Part shown: positions 11,640 to 22,617 of the stretch, one piece after another
How the letters are laid out: every line of letters starts with the position of its first letter
How positions within the stretch are numbered: position 1 is the stretch's first letter
Assembly: GCA_949318235.1 (NCBI GenBank)
Contig: CASGGR010000026.1
Span: 169,001-233,000, forward strand
DNA length: 64,000 bases
Source: Ecdyonurus torrentis
Taxonomy: Eukaryota; Arthropoda; Insecta; Ephemeroptera; Heptageniidae
Reading direction: 5' to 3'
Notes under the pieces: model-generated
What the model was told of the DNA's origin: nothing
Seen by the model: only the letters and a program-made list of their open reading frames with translations
The model's database searches: none
Program-made: the position numbers and the translations under genes

Positions 11640-12749
11640 TTAATACAAAATTTATGCAAGCATTCATTATTATGCGCAATAAGACTAATATTTTGAACAT
11701 TATTAATATATTTAATAAAAATATGCATAAATTTAGTTTTTTCCTATTGATTATAATTTTCCTATCATGTGACCACACTAAAACCGAATCAAAATCACTT
11801 TGTAAATTTTTTTTAGCTGTTTCAAAATTACTATGAGAAGCTATCATGAGTAAATCATCTGCAAACATTTTATCTTTACAAAATTTTATTAATTGAAATA
11901 TTTTATTAACATATATAATTTGAATTTAGCACTAGTGACCTATAAATCTTTCAACAATAAATTAGGTTCAATAGTGGCAAATGCTTTCAAATAATCCAGA
12001 AATAAACAAAGTACACGATGACCTTTTTCCAATACTCCACTTATAAAATTAGACACGTTATACAAACACTTATCAGTTCCTTTATTTTTTTGATACGCAT
12101 ATTGATTTTCATTGATAATATAAAATTTAATTAAATATTCAGATAATTCTAATTCAATATGTTTTTGTTTAAATTTATAAATAAAAGCTGATATAGCCAC
12201 CGGTCTAAAATTATTATATTCCTTATGGTCTTCTCTTGTGTAAATTGGTCTAAATAAAATAAACTTAAGATTATCAGGATACATAGATTTATTAATACAT
12301 AAATTTGTTAATTTAATGAGAAAATTTATAATTCCCTCACCACCAATTGCAACATCTTGAACACTTATTTTATCATGAGCTGGACATTTTTTACTGCCTA
12401 ACAAATTAATAATTTGCAGAGCTCTCTGCATATTTATTTTTGGTAAATACATAGATTGCATTGCTTCATTTTTATTACATGGATTATCATAGAAAAGTAC
12501 ATTACATTTAAACTTTACATTTTCAACTAAATAACCGAAATGATTGACAAAATTATTCGATATATCCACAATTAAACCTATATCAAACATATACTTTAAT
12601 ATTACATCATAAATATTTAAATTTTCTTTTCCCAAAATATAATTTACAAATATCCATGATTTTCTTATATTCCCTGCAATTTTAACAAATTCTTTATAAT
12701 AAAAATTTTCTTTTTCTTTTTTAATTAAAAAACTAACTTTATTCCTCAA
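11640..12749 (-). pseudogene. Element 1 reverse transcriptase, interrupted by nested insertion
   Basis: The 269-codon frame 12749-11940 contains KNKGTDKCLYNVSNFI and VLCLFLDYLKAFATI (motif A Asp kept) as well as YNNFRPVAIS. Motif C is present in another frame as MFADDLLMIASHSNFE near 11865. After NRKK an A-run shift leads into KFMHIFIKYINNVQ and CEYVEQV, where the element is cut. Motif C is intact, so inactivation is due to frame breaks and the insertion. Confidence 0.75.
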
Positions 12750-13149
12750 CTTATTATATAAATCCCTATACTCAGGTTTATTAAATGCATTTTTAAAAAT
12801 TTAAAAATATTTATCTCTTTTTTTGATTAGAATTTTTATTTCTTACGTACACTAAAAATTATTATATCTTTTATTATTATTTATTACTTTTTCATATTAA
12901 ATTTTGTATGTAAATGTTCAAATAAATGAACAATATGACCATGTAATTCATTAGGACAATTTATATTATTATATATATTTCAATCATAATTACACATTAG
13001 ATTTCTAAATTTCGTTGTATTTTTAAATATAACTTTAATATTACATTTTTTTCTTAATAAATTTGTACCTATCATACACCCTATCATATAATGATCAGTA
13101 ATTTTAGTTTGTATTTCAAAACTAGTATCAATATCAAAAAAACTATTTA

Positions 13150-13760
13150 ATTTACCATAAATATGATCAATACATGTTGTTAAATAGGTACCATTTATTA
13201 AAATTTCCTCCCTGGTAACTTTTTTATAATTTTTGGAAAGCCATATTTTGCTAATTTATTTTCATACTTATGATTTACATTGCCATTTTGATCTACAATA
13301 TTTAAATTTTTATCGTCCACTATTATAATATTTTGTAAATTATTTTTTAATAAATTATCTTTTAGTTCTTTAATGAACAACAATTTATTTGCATTAGGAG
13401 GTCTATAAATACTATAAAAAATAAAGTATGACTTAACTTGATACTCAAAACCTCTGGATTAATAAAATTTACAATGATACTTTTTGCACCTAAACATTTT
13501 TTCACAAAAACCATAACCTCACCACCTTTATTTTGAATTCTTGTTTTTGTAAATTTATCAAAATTCAACAAGTTATAAAGCTTAATTTCATCCTCGTAAA
13601 TAAAAATTTCGGTCAGAACGAAAATATCTATAATATTTATATTTTTATTTATTATAGCACAGAAATTATCAAAGTTTTTTCTCAAAGAACGTATATTCTG
13701 ATGAATTAAAATTAGATTATTTTTTTTATAATATTATCTATATCAGGTTCATTTAACTTA
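13150..13760 (-). pseudogene. Element 1 endonuclease domain, degraded
   Basis: Endonuclease landmarks are recognisable at reduced quality: FVLTEIFIYEDE near 13620, GGEVMVFVKK near 13520, IYRPPNAN near 13395 and NIIIVDDKNLNIVD near 13330, where the usual GDFN has become DDKN. The frame changes between 13370 and 13420. The spacing fits an APE-like LINE endonuclease. Confidence 0.6.
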
Positions 13761-13853
13761 TTTTTACCTATACAATTTTCAATATCTAAATTAAAATGAA
13801 TTGAATCATCCATTTATAAAAATTAAATAAAAACAACTTATCACACTTAATCA

Positions 13854-14854
13854 TTAATTAAAACACTTAATCACATCCCACGTAATAGAAGAATAAAAAG
13901 GCAACCCTGGCATACGTCGATCAAAATCATCATCACATCTGATTCTTATTGTACCAGTATCTTCTGATTTTTTAGCCAGTATTTTGCCGTCCTTGACCCA
14001 CACAAATTTCAAACCTCTTACTTTAGCAGCTGTACGAGTTTTAAAGATGAGTCGTTTTAAGTCTCGAGTTAGACGTTCACAAACAAAAATCTTTCCTTCT
14101 TTATCATTATTTTTTATTTTGCCAACAGTAAGATTGCGTGTTTTACTTCTATCAAGCCAAACTCTCCTTGCCTCAGTAGAGTTAAACTTAACAACAGTTA
14201 TTGGTGGAATGCCTTGTTTACGTACGTTTTTTGGGTTTGCATATACTCGGTAGCAATCCTCCACAGGCTGAGAAGCAGGCGGTGCACCAATGATCTTGGC
14301 TACACCATCGATCACCTCACGCGTGTTCTCTCCAGCTACCACTGTCATACCATGTATTACAATATCCATATACAGCCTTGGCTGCTCTAACTCTTGTACT
14401 CGCATATTTATTTCCGTCACTTCATTGTCTCTTTTTACCACTTAATTTTTTAAATCAATAATTTCTTTATTCATATTTTTAATAACTTTATCTTGTTTTT
14501 TAAATTTAGCCAACAATTCATCATACTGAGTAGATAAATAGTCAGCACTATCTTTGATATCTGACGTATGTTATTAAATTTTATGTATTTTATTAAGCCT
14601 TTTGTTAATATCACGAAATAGATCGTGAATAGAATTATCACTTTTATTCTCACTATTATTATCATCATCTTCACTCACATCTGATCCACGATATTTTTAT
14701 TCTAGCTTACACTTTGCACACAGCCACTTTAGCTTTCTTCTTGGTTTACTTGGTTCTCCTTTTGTCTCAGATTTAATGCACAGAACATGCGCATAGCACA
14801 CTTTGCAACCATTACAACTATCATTAGTTTGCCCAGGTTTTTTACAAATCACAC
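13854..14854 (-). pseudogene. Element 1 ORF1: PHD-like finger, coiled coil and RNA-binding-like domain
   Basis: The start MSLCVICKKPGQ at 14854 begins a Cys-rich segment (CNGCKVCYAHVLC, WLCAKCKLE) typical of the PHD/zinc-finger ORF1 type of insect LINEs. An acidic linker (SEDDNN) and a short heptad-rich part (IHDLFRDINKRLNKI) follow. The final 195-codon open frame is 14441-13854 with YRVYANPKNV, RRVWLDRSKTRN and IRIRCDDDFD. The frame breaks at the TAG after KCKLE and again near 14570. ORF1 proteins coat element RNA for transport and priming. Confidence 0.7.
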
Positions 14855-14984
14855 ACAAAGACATTTTCCAAGTTATGTATATCACACCAAAAATATAGTA
14901 AGAACTACGGAGCAACAAACAAACAAAACCTCTCGCTCTGAAGTCCAAACTACTACTCAAACAGCATTATTCATGGGCTTCATG

Positions 14985-15185
14985 GGGTAAGTCATCATAA
15001 ATCTTTCTAACAGTCACTTTGTGCGTGAATGTCTGATAGTCACTTTGTGTTAAACGACATAATAAGATTGTGCAACGGCGAGAAAGTCTCATAGTCAGAT
15101 TTTGCGAATACAGAGAAAGTCTGATAAATTGTGTGGCACGGCTAGGAAGTCTGGTAGTCAGATTGTTTGATCGCAAGATATTTTG
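14985..15185 (-). promoter_or_regulatory. Irregular repeated units in the LINE 5' leader
   Basis: A motif close to AGTCTGATAGTCA followed by (C/G)(A/T)TTG appears about five times at spacings of roughly 30-50 bases, just upstream of ORF1. Repeated 5' units of this kind often act as internal promoters in LINEs; that role is inferred. The plus-strand copy at 5620 lacks these units. Confidence 0.45.
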
Positions 15186-15189
15186 ATAA

Positions 15190-15839
15190 TCACCTTAGCC
15201 ACGTAGCCGTTGATTTATAGCTAAATAATTACTTTAAATGCATTATATCATATTATCTTTTATTTTTTCTTTAATAAAATTAAATGGAATCTAAAAAACA
15301 TGTTGCGTTGCAATATTTAGATTAAATTGCAATTTTTTTTGAAGGATAATATTAAGATTTACTATTTTATTGATTTTCACAATGACACGTTATCTTTTTG
15401 AAACTAAAATAAAAATGAAAAATAAGTAGTCTTAACTTTAGTCGTTTTATATATATATTATATAATGATTTATTTAAAAAAAGTAACTGTTCTTAACTAT
15501 TTTCCTTACTATATAGTTCAAAGTTAAAATAATTTATGACGTTTTTTTCTTGAAATGAAAACAAAAAATCAAAATTTAAATGTCAAAGTATTTCCCTTTT
15601 ATCAAGAAATATAAAAATCGTTAAATTTTTTTTTTATTTTTCGTTAGAAAATTTTTAATTTGGGTTTTTAATTTAGCTTTGGTTAAATTGAAACCTATTT
15701 ACACTTTTTGGCATTTTTAACGGGTTATGTTCTGCTAATCTGGTCTAATAATTAGGTATTCTCGGATCAACACGAGATTCTAAAAAATATTTTTCTATGT
15801 ATAATTGTTTAATTTTCAAACAATTTGATTTATTATCTA
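15190..15839. other. AT-rich intergenic DNA
   Basis: No open frame, splice structure, terminal repeat or match elsewhere in the window was found. Confidence 0.4.
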
Positions 15840-16202
15840 ATGTTATCTTCCCTTCTTCTATTCTCCCGCATAAACATTCAACCTTTTTATGCGTTATTTA
15901 AACTATAGAATAAAATTTGTTTCATATAAATAATAAGTCTTACTTTTTTTAAAGTCTTACAAATGTTCAATAATTATATGATAAAAGTTTATAATATTGA
16001 AGCATCAATATATTAAAGGGATAAGCCTATGACAAAAAATTATACAAATAATTTCACTCTTTTTTTTATAAAATTAGTTATAATATTAAAATTTAAAACA
16101 ATGTGATTTTATATTTAATTTTATATTATGTTGTTGTTTTAATCCCCTGCATAAAAAATCTAATAAATAATTATTTAATTAATTATAGCAAACTATTTAA
16201 AC
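15840..16202. repeat. Dispersed repeat R, copy 1
   Basis: Shares atagaataaaa, tttgtttcatat and aattatagcaaactatt with the repeat at 30365-30500. It is interrupted after caaactatt by an inserted sequence beginning CCCCTACAAAAAAGTTTT. Identity is patchy, so only the block order is asserted. Confidence 0.5.
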
Positions 16203-16440
16203 CCCTACAAAAAAGTTTTGCATGTACATTGTATGCAGGTTGTAAGCACATTGTATGTTTCATGCAAAATACATGTAATAATTGCATGTACCTTACCAGC
16301 ACTTTGTATGTACCTGCCTGCACAGCAAAAAAAAGACGCAAAATAGTTGCCTGCCTTTTGCATGCACTCCTCATTTTTAAAAGAAAATAATAATAAAAAA
16401 AAAGTACAGACAAATTGCATGTAAAAACTTACTTAAAAGA
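16203..16440. mobile_element. Short inserted element rich in TGCATGTA/CCTGCA motifs
   Basis: Starts CCCCTACAAAAAAGTTTTGC and contains many copies of GCATGTA, TGCAGG and CCTGC. The same start occurs inverted at 38291-38312, also inside a copy of repeat R, while the third R copy (30480-30500) is uninterrupted at this point. This behaves like a small non-autonomous element; the right end is not defined. Confidence 0.5.
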
Positions 16441-16890
16441 AAAGTATAAAATATTGTTTGTCTGTATATTGACTGCATGTAGGATTTCAATACTTAGAAA
16501 ATTTTCTGATATATAAAAAGCAGCTAATATTTATAAGTTTTCAGGCGGTAAATTTAAAACTATCTTAAATTGGATTAACTGAATTATTTTATAAGTGCAA
16601 TGGATTATTATAAGATAATTAACTCTGTTGCATTTTTTTTTACACACTTTTGTATTTTGTAATATATGCAAAAAAAAAATTTAGTTTTTATGTATTGCGG
16701 GGAGACAGAAATTATTGTATAGAATAAAATATTTTAAATTTCCATATGCACGTTGTTATATATTTTTTTAGTTATATACCTAATTTGTGTATATTTTACA
16801 TTAAGGTATAACTTTATGTGCTACGCATACAATAACATAACATTCAAAAACTCACTATTTTGTAAAAGCATTAATTTCATAAATATTTAC
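16441..16890. other. Intergenic AT-rich DNA
   Basis: Nothing recognisable beyond poly-A and poly-T tracts. Confidence 0.4.
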
Positions 16891-17157
16891 ATACATACAT
16901 ACATATCATGACGCCATAATCCCTTTCGGGTAGGCCAGGACAAATCCTTTCTTAAGAGGGCTTACAATGATCTGTGGCTGTGGACCACCAAATCTTACGA
17001 CGGCAGCACTTGCCACTATGGATGAGAGGTGGTCAAACTGCTTGGCCAACCCACGCATTGCAGCGGAAACATACTCAAGGCCACCCCGGCTTGGTAACGA
17101 ACGCCGAACCTCCAGCGTGCCAAACGAGCATGCTAACCACTACACCACATGGGCAGG
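16891..17157 (-). mobile_element. tRNA-derived SINE with (ATGT)n tail
   Basis: On the minus strand the head reads GTGGTGTAGTGGTTAGCATG, an A-box-like segment typical of a tRNA gene, followed by a B-box-like GGAGGTTCGGCGTTCG. A body of about 170 bases then ends TCATGATATGTATGTATG, a tetranucleotide tail. RNA polymerase III promoter boxes, a tRNA head and a simple tail define a SINE. Its body matches 37400-37560. No ORF is expected; open frames over it are accidental. Confidence 0.8.

Positions 17158-17216
<59 letters not shown>
17158..17216. repeat. (TA)n microsatellite
   Basis: Pure TA run directly adjoining the SINE head on one side and a small MITE on the other. Confidence 0.95.
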
Positions 17217-17220
<4 letters not shown>

Positions 17221-17355
17221 GTCTTCCGGATAGAAATGTCGCAAATTAATTTTTTTGTGTGATGCGATCTTCAATCTTATCTGTTCTTTTCATAGAGCTC
17301 ATAGTCGCATGGCATAAAAACTCTACTACAACATTTATATCCGGAAGAGCTGACA

Positions 17356-17360
<5 letters not shown>
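17217..17360. mobile_element. Small MITE between two (TA)n arrays
   Basis: The left end CAGGTCTTCCGGATAGAAAT is mirrored at the right end (ATTTATATCCGGAAGAGCTG). The element is about 145 bp with imperfect terminal inverted repeats of about 25 bp, and TA arrays abut both ends. A TA target-site duplication would be invisible in this context. Confidence 0.6.
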
Positions 17361-17439
<79 letters not shown>

Positions 17440-17456
17440 TATATATATATATATAT
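17361..17456. repeat. (TA)n microsatellite
   Basis: TA run of about 95 bases with two short imperfections, adjoining the MITE. Confidence 0.95.
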
Positions 17457-17583
17457 GTTACCTTTACCTCAATCAATAATATTGATATACATTATTCACA
17501 CCATGCATATTCCATGCATATTCTTTGACTATATGACAATCAGTTAATACAATGAATAATGTGGTTTACAGATGTTTAAAACT

Positions 17584-19996
17584 TCATATACATTCCATCG
17601 TATTAACTGGACGCGCACAGAAAAAGCGATTATCTACTTTGCTTAGAAAACATAATGCCTTTAAGTCACAAACATCAGTAGCAATTACATTTTCAGTTAT
17701 ATAAATTTCTTTTAAATACTGTGTACAATGGTTGGTTTCAAAGTTAACTTCACACTTACGAATAACAGCAGCAAATATAGAAACTGCATCACACGCACAT
17801 ACCAATATGCAATTACAGCTTGATATTTTAACAAAATATTCAATCAGCCCGACATAGAAAGCCTCACCATACAGGACACAATAGGAAATATTTTTCTTTG
17901 ATCTAACATAACTACGAGCAACATAAATTTCCAGATTATGCTCAAGTCTTTGAAATGTACTTATTAATTTGTCAGTCAAATCTATATCTACTAGTAACTG
18001 TCTTAATGCTGGTGATAATGGGGTACGTTTACTTTTTCCAATAACATAAGTATTTTCAGCAATAGTTTCAGTCCTTACATTAATTCTACTTGGTAATGAA
18101 TTAACAAATTTAGCCTCTTCAGAATCACTAGCTAATTTGTCTATTAAAATTGGAAGTTTTTTTAAAGTGGAAAACGCATCAACAATTTGCAATTCAGCAT
18201 ATCGGGTTCCATTAATTAATTTAACCATTCGACCATTTAGGTCTTCTAGCGTAAAGCAGCAATATGCCCATAAAGGACCACCTTGTAAGACAAAATCAGC
18301 TAAATGGAGTAATGAGTGGATATTGGAAGTCATGTTGCATTCACCATATAATTGTTGAAAATCATGAACATAATCTACCAGCATTTCACGAGCTACTTCA
18401 ATATTTTCACGAGACACACTATCTTGGTTTAAAAAATACAAAGCATCTAGAAGCAGTTTATAGTGATCAAAATATTTTTTTTCATAACATCGGCTAGCAC
18501 AGGAACAGAGTAATAAAAAAGAAAGTTCTTAAATTCTGATGCTTTATACATTGGGAGGTAAGTATTAATAGACCGTGGTGATCTGTTGACAAAGTTGGGT
18601 GGTCGCAAATTCTCTAACCTTGAATCTACAAGTGTTAAGTGGTTTCTTAGAGAGTACTCATTGTTTTTAAAAGGAGCCGCAAACCACAGGCGCATTAGTA
18701 GTTTGCAGTTTCCAAGATATTGCCCATGCATAATATCATGGAACATAGAGTTGATGTAGTCGACAACTATCTTGGAATAAATTGAGACTCCTTTTACACC
18801 AAAAACTGCTTCATGTGTTCTAAGTGCTTCTAAACCATGACAAACTGAATCGTTAGTGGTTCGAAGTGCAAGTACGTCTTTAAATGGATAAATCCACAAA
18901 TGCCTATGTGCATTGCCACCTATTCTTTTATTTTCCCCTTTTTGCAAGCACTTCAAACAACCAAAAGCTCCATTTATATTTTTCATTAAAAACATATCAG
19001 CTTTAGCTGGTGCATCAGCAACTGCATTGATTAATATAAATTTTACTCTCAACACTGTGTTGCATGCATTTGCTAATCTAACACTAAATCCTTTATTTAA
19101 AATTGCAAGTTCCTCCACTAACGGCAACATAAAATTGTTAAAATCAGGATGTCTACCACCATACCACAATCCACCTATTAACATATTCTGAGTTTTAAAT
19201 CTTATTTTAAAAGGTAGTTCATTAATAGCTATAAAAAATGGCCACACACTTTTTTTGATGATTGATATAATTTAACACCATCAGAATAATACATTCCCGT
19301 TAAATTTAATAATTTGCTGGTATAATCACTATTTTGAGTGTATATTTTAGAATCATAAATATCCCCGATATGATTTGCTTCTAAATTATATCTTTCAAAT
19401 CTATGGCCAATATTAGTACGGAAATTTTCTGTTTGGAAAAGTGATGATATCTGAGACATAAGAGAAAATGTTATAAATTTGGATTTCCCTGCACCTCTGC
19501 ATTCAATATTTACACAGTTGTTTTTATCAATCAATTTGCTATGACATTTACTACAGTATACATGTTTTTTAAAAGTGTGAGTTTTATCAGAGAAATATTT
19601 ACGTAATAAATATACAGATTTAACCATGTTATTTTTTTCAGGCAAGATTAACTTGATCAGATTAATTAATTTACTAACACAAACCCATGATAAGTTAAAA
19701 TGTAGTATTAAACTCATAAACATAATAACAAAATTAAGAACTGAGAATTTACATCCATCATATAGTGGTAGTTGACTGTTTATATCTTGAGCTTCTGAAC
19801 TTTCCCATACGAATTCATCCGAGTATGAATCTTCTTCATCACTGTCATCTAGTTCATTTGCTTCATCTTCACTATCCCTTGAAGGCACTTCCTCGTCATC
19901 TGGTTCTAAATCTTCACTTCTCTCATCAACTTCCTCGTTCTCATGGAAAGAGTAGTTTAAATTATCATCTAAACACTCGTAATCTGTTAAAATAAA
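17584..19996 (-). pseudogene. CACTA (EnSpm)-like transposase, two frameshifts
   Basis: Three open frames (19996-19229, 19247-18447, 18441-17584) join into one protein of about 800 residues. An acidic N-terminus (EVDERSEDLEPDDEEV) precedes a Cys-rich motif, YCSKCHSK and NIECRG. The catalytic blocks follow: YYSDGVKLY with VWPFFIAINELP, then AVADAPAKADMFLMKNINGA with FGCLKCLQKGE, then NSMFHDIMHGQYLGN. These resemble the DDD blocks of Transposase_21-type proteins, which excise and insert CACTA elements. Breaks fall in poly-A runs near 19245 and 18476. There is no ATG at the 5' end; TTTTAACAG at 19986-19994 (minus) looks like a splice acceptor, so a first exon is missing. No CACTA termini were found. 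Confidence 0.8.
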
Positions 19997-20104
19997 TTTC
20001 ACATTAGTTTATGTATTCTTATATACATATAAAAAAAGTGATAAAATGTGACTATAAATTGGACCAAATGTATTATCAATTTCATCAAGAAATTTATTTG
20101 CAGC

Positions 20105-20440
20105 GTTTATATAGGAAAACCATATAAACATACGACAGTGGTTGGTGGGTGGCTTTGCTCCAACCACCAACTTAAAGAAGAGTGGAGAAATCTTTGTCAC
20201 TAAAAATCACGTGGTTTATAAGTGACCAATAAGAGGTAGTGTTGTTGTCTTCGTTCACCTGAACGTGTGGCGAGCACAGACAGGCAGGCAGGGAGCAAAA
20301 ACCCCCACACTCTTATTGGTCACTTAAACCACATGATTTTTTTCACAAAGATTTCTACTCTCTTCTTTAAGTTGGTGGTGCGAGCAAAGCCACCCACAAC
20401 CCACTCTCATATGTTTATATGGTTTTCCCATATACACGAT
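20105..20440. mobile_element. MITE with ~120-bp terminal inverted repeats
   Basis: GGAAAACCATATAAACATA at 20114 is mirrored by TATGTTTATATGGTTTTCC at 20411-20429. Pairing continues inward through the ccaccaacttaaagaag and ttattggtcact blocks, leaving a loop of about 80 bp that includes gaacgtgtggcgagcacag. It encodes nothing and is a typical non-autonomous DNA transposon. Confidence 0.8.
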
Positions 20441-20494
20441 GAAAGTGATAGTACGTCATATTACGCCAGCAATATTACGGGATTGGTGTAGCAC

Positions 20495-20830
20495 AATAAC
20501 ACAATATGGCAAGCAAAAAAAAAAAAAAATAAAAAAAAAATATAAATAAAAAAAAATTATAATAATAATAATAATATTTTAATAAAATCTGGTGGACTAT
20601 TCCTTCTAGTGTAAAAATTAAATTAAAGTTTGATCGTTGTTTGGCCAAACAAAGATCAGCTAACTTATATATACTTTTATTCATGCAAGTTTTTATCTTT
20701 AATCAGCACTCAGCCACATTTTATGGTCAAAATGCCAAACAGGTATTGCCTTGTATAAAGCGGCAATAACTGTTAATGGGATTTTGGCCACCAAAAGTGA
20801 CTAAATAGCGTAAGACGGTTCTGAAGATAC
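20495..20830. other. A-rich spacer with no recognised gene
   Basis: Contains poly-A and (AAT)n tracts at 20515-20580, then unremarkable unique sequence. Confidence 0.4.
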
Positions 20831-20870
20831 GTGAAGCGGAGTATAAAAGGGGGCGTGGCAAACTATAAAA
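20831..20870 (+). promoter_or_regulatory. TATA-box-like sequence with adjacent GC-rich motif
   Basis: GTATAAAAGGGGGCGTGG at 20841 resembles a TATA box beside an Sp1-like site. No coding sequence was found immediately downstream, so this may be coincidence. Confidence 0.2.
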
Positions 20871-21069
20871 ATGCTTCGTATAAAATATTTAAATGCCTAA
20901 GACGAAAAAAAAAAAAAAAAAAAAACTAGTTACAATATACATCATAATAATAACTTTAACATGAATACATATCTCCAGTTAAGTTCCCACAACTTCCTAC
21001 AGAACAAACCTCCTGTTCTAATTATTTTTTTTTCCTTGCGCGCTGTAACTATTTTCTATTAACTTGACA

Positions 21070-21195
21070 TTAAAATCCCGAACAATTTGTATAGGCAACC
21101 CGCAACCACTCTCTGTTATCTTTATGAGAAAACGCAGCGGTCGCCGCTGCACCGTTCGGGAACTTTTGGCCAGAGCTGTACATACTTTGCAATTT
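21070..21195. mobile_element. Tc1-like terminal inverted repeat, solo or remnant
   Basis: The right part reads GGCCAGAGCTGTACATA preceded by AACTTTT, the same terminus as the Tc1-like element at 29951-30962. The left part (CCCGAACAATTTGTATAGG) partly mirrors it, so a collapsed element of about 120 bp is likely. Confidence 0.55.
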
Positions 21196-21411
21196 TTTCA
21201 GGGTGGTTGCCCCTGAGAATGCTCAGCCCCCAGTTTTGTTCCGTAACATGTCAGCAAAATAAACATGGCAAAAAAAAAACGTAACATGGCAAAATAAAAA
21301 AAAAGGCAGGGACGGTCCCACCTGGAAAATCTCCAATTGGAAATGCACTATTATATCCGTTAAATCCCGTACTTTCCCATTGTATTGCCATATTAAAATG
21401 TTGACAATAAT

Positions 21412-21510
21412 GTTGTTCGTAAACCCTGTTCTCTTGCACCAAAAAATGCACCTTCCATATGAATAACCATAGGCGATTGTCATTTTTGGTGCAAAGAACA
21501 CGGTTTACAG
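21412..21510. repeat. Short palindromic repeat
   Basis: GTAAACCCTGTTCTCTTGCACC at 21419 is mirrored by GGTGCAAAGAACACGGTTTAC at 21488. A related single arm (TGGTGCAAGAGAAAATGCGGG) lies at 23305. This fits a small MITE family. Confidence 0.55.
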
Positions 21511-21550
21511 AGCATTAATGAGAAACTGAAGTTTCTGGTGGTACCCATAC

Positions 21551-22564
21551 CCTTGTTTGGAGTTTCCGTTGAGCACATTTTTCACCTCGTTCCTTTCACT
21601 GGGGCTCTTCACGTTCTTAATTTTTTAGTTTTGCTTTTCACATAAGAATGATGTGCATTTCAACGTGTTTTGATATTTCTGGCGCAAGAAATTTAAAAAA
21701 CTAAAACCATCAACCTAACATGGTAAGCTCTCAAGGCCAAATAAAAAAAATTAAAAATAATAATAATAATAATAAAAAAAGACCTTTATTTTCCTAATTT
21801 ACCAACCTAATGACGCTTATTGCCAGTGCTGTATTGTGATTATTTTCATTTATTTATTGAAGTAAAAAATGATGATAAAATTAAAAGCTAATACTACAGT
21901 TATACAGTATTGTCCATTTGCTATTGCATCGTATGCATAAGTTTACCTTCTCCTTTATTTTCATTGCCTAGTGGTTTAATGGTAGTACCAGCATTTGATT
22001 TTTCAGCTACAACTGCACAAGCATTCTCAACAACTGAAAACAATATAACAATACATGTGAAACCTGCTTACAGTAAAGTGAAGAACATTGACTTATATTA
22101 CACATACACACACACACACAATGTACTGTTTAATTGGTTGATCTCATTTTTTTACTTGTTTATAACAACAAGAGTTACTGTTACTATTGAGTATGTTTTT
22201 TTTTTAAACTCTTTTTTCCGTCTTGTCATGTCTCAATGCCCCAACGAATAAACCAAAAATATATACCAAACATATAATGTGGTAAGCAGTTAGCGACGTC
22301 ATGATCAGGAGTTATTAACAAAGTAAAATTAAGAAACCTAATGATTATTTTAATTCTTACTGCAGTATCCACTTTAGAATTTGGTTGCATCTTCAGATAA
22401 AGCCATTGATCAGATCCTACTATATGAAACTGATATTCTAGTGAAATAGACAAAACACATATTAATAGCTACTAGGACACATGTTGGTTACAACAATGAT
22501 ATGTTATCTAGGTCAATTTAGGGGAAAAAAAGCCTAGACAGAGGAACGAGTGTGTGTGTAACAA

Positions 22565-22617
<53 letters not shown>

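Larger units (their letters stand above)
11615..15185 (-). mobile_element. Element 1, 5' part: Jockey/CR1-like LINE with repeated 5' leader
   Basis: On the minus strand the order is: 5' leader with repeated AGTCTGATAGTCA-like units (15185-14985), ORF1 with PHD-like finger (14854-13854), ORF2 endonuclease (about 13760-13150) and RT (12749 to about 11615). The RT is cut off after the FADD box where element 2 is inserted, and resumes at 7657. Homology to the copy at 5620-6896 fixes the 5' region. All ORFs carry breaks. Confidence 0.75.

Noticed and set aside
16183..16420. Cys-rich overlapping open frames on the minus strand
   Set aside because: They overlap a repeat-rich short element with recurrent GCATGTA motifs that encode Cys and Thr by chance; no homology seen.
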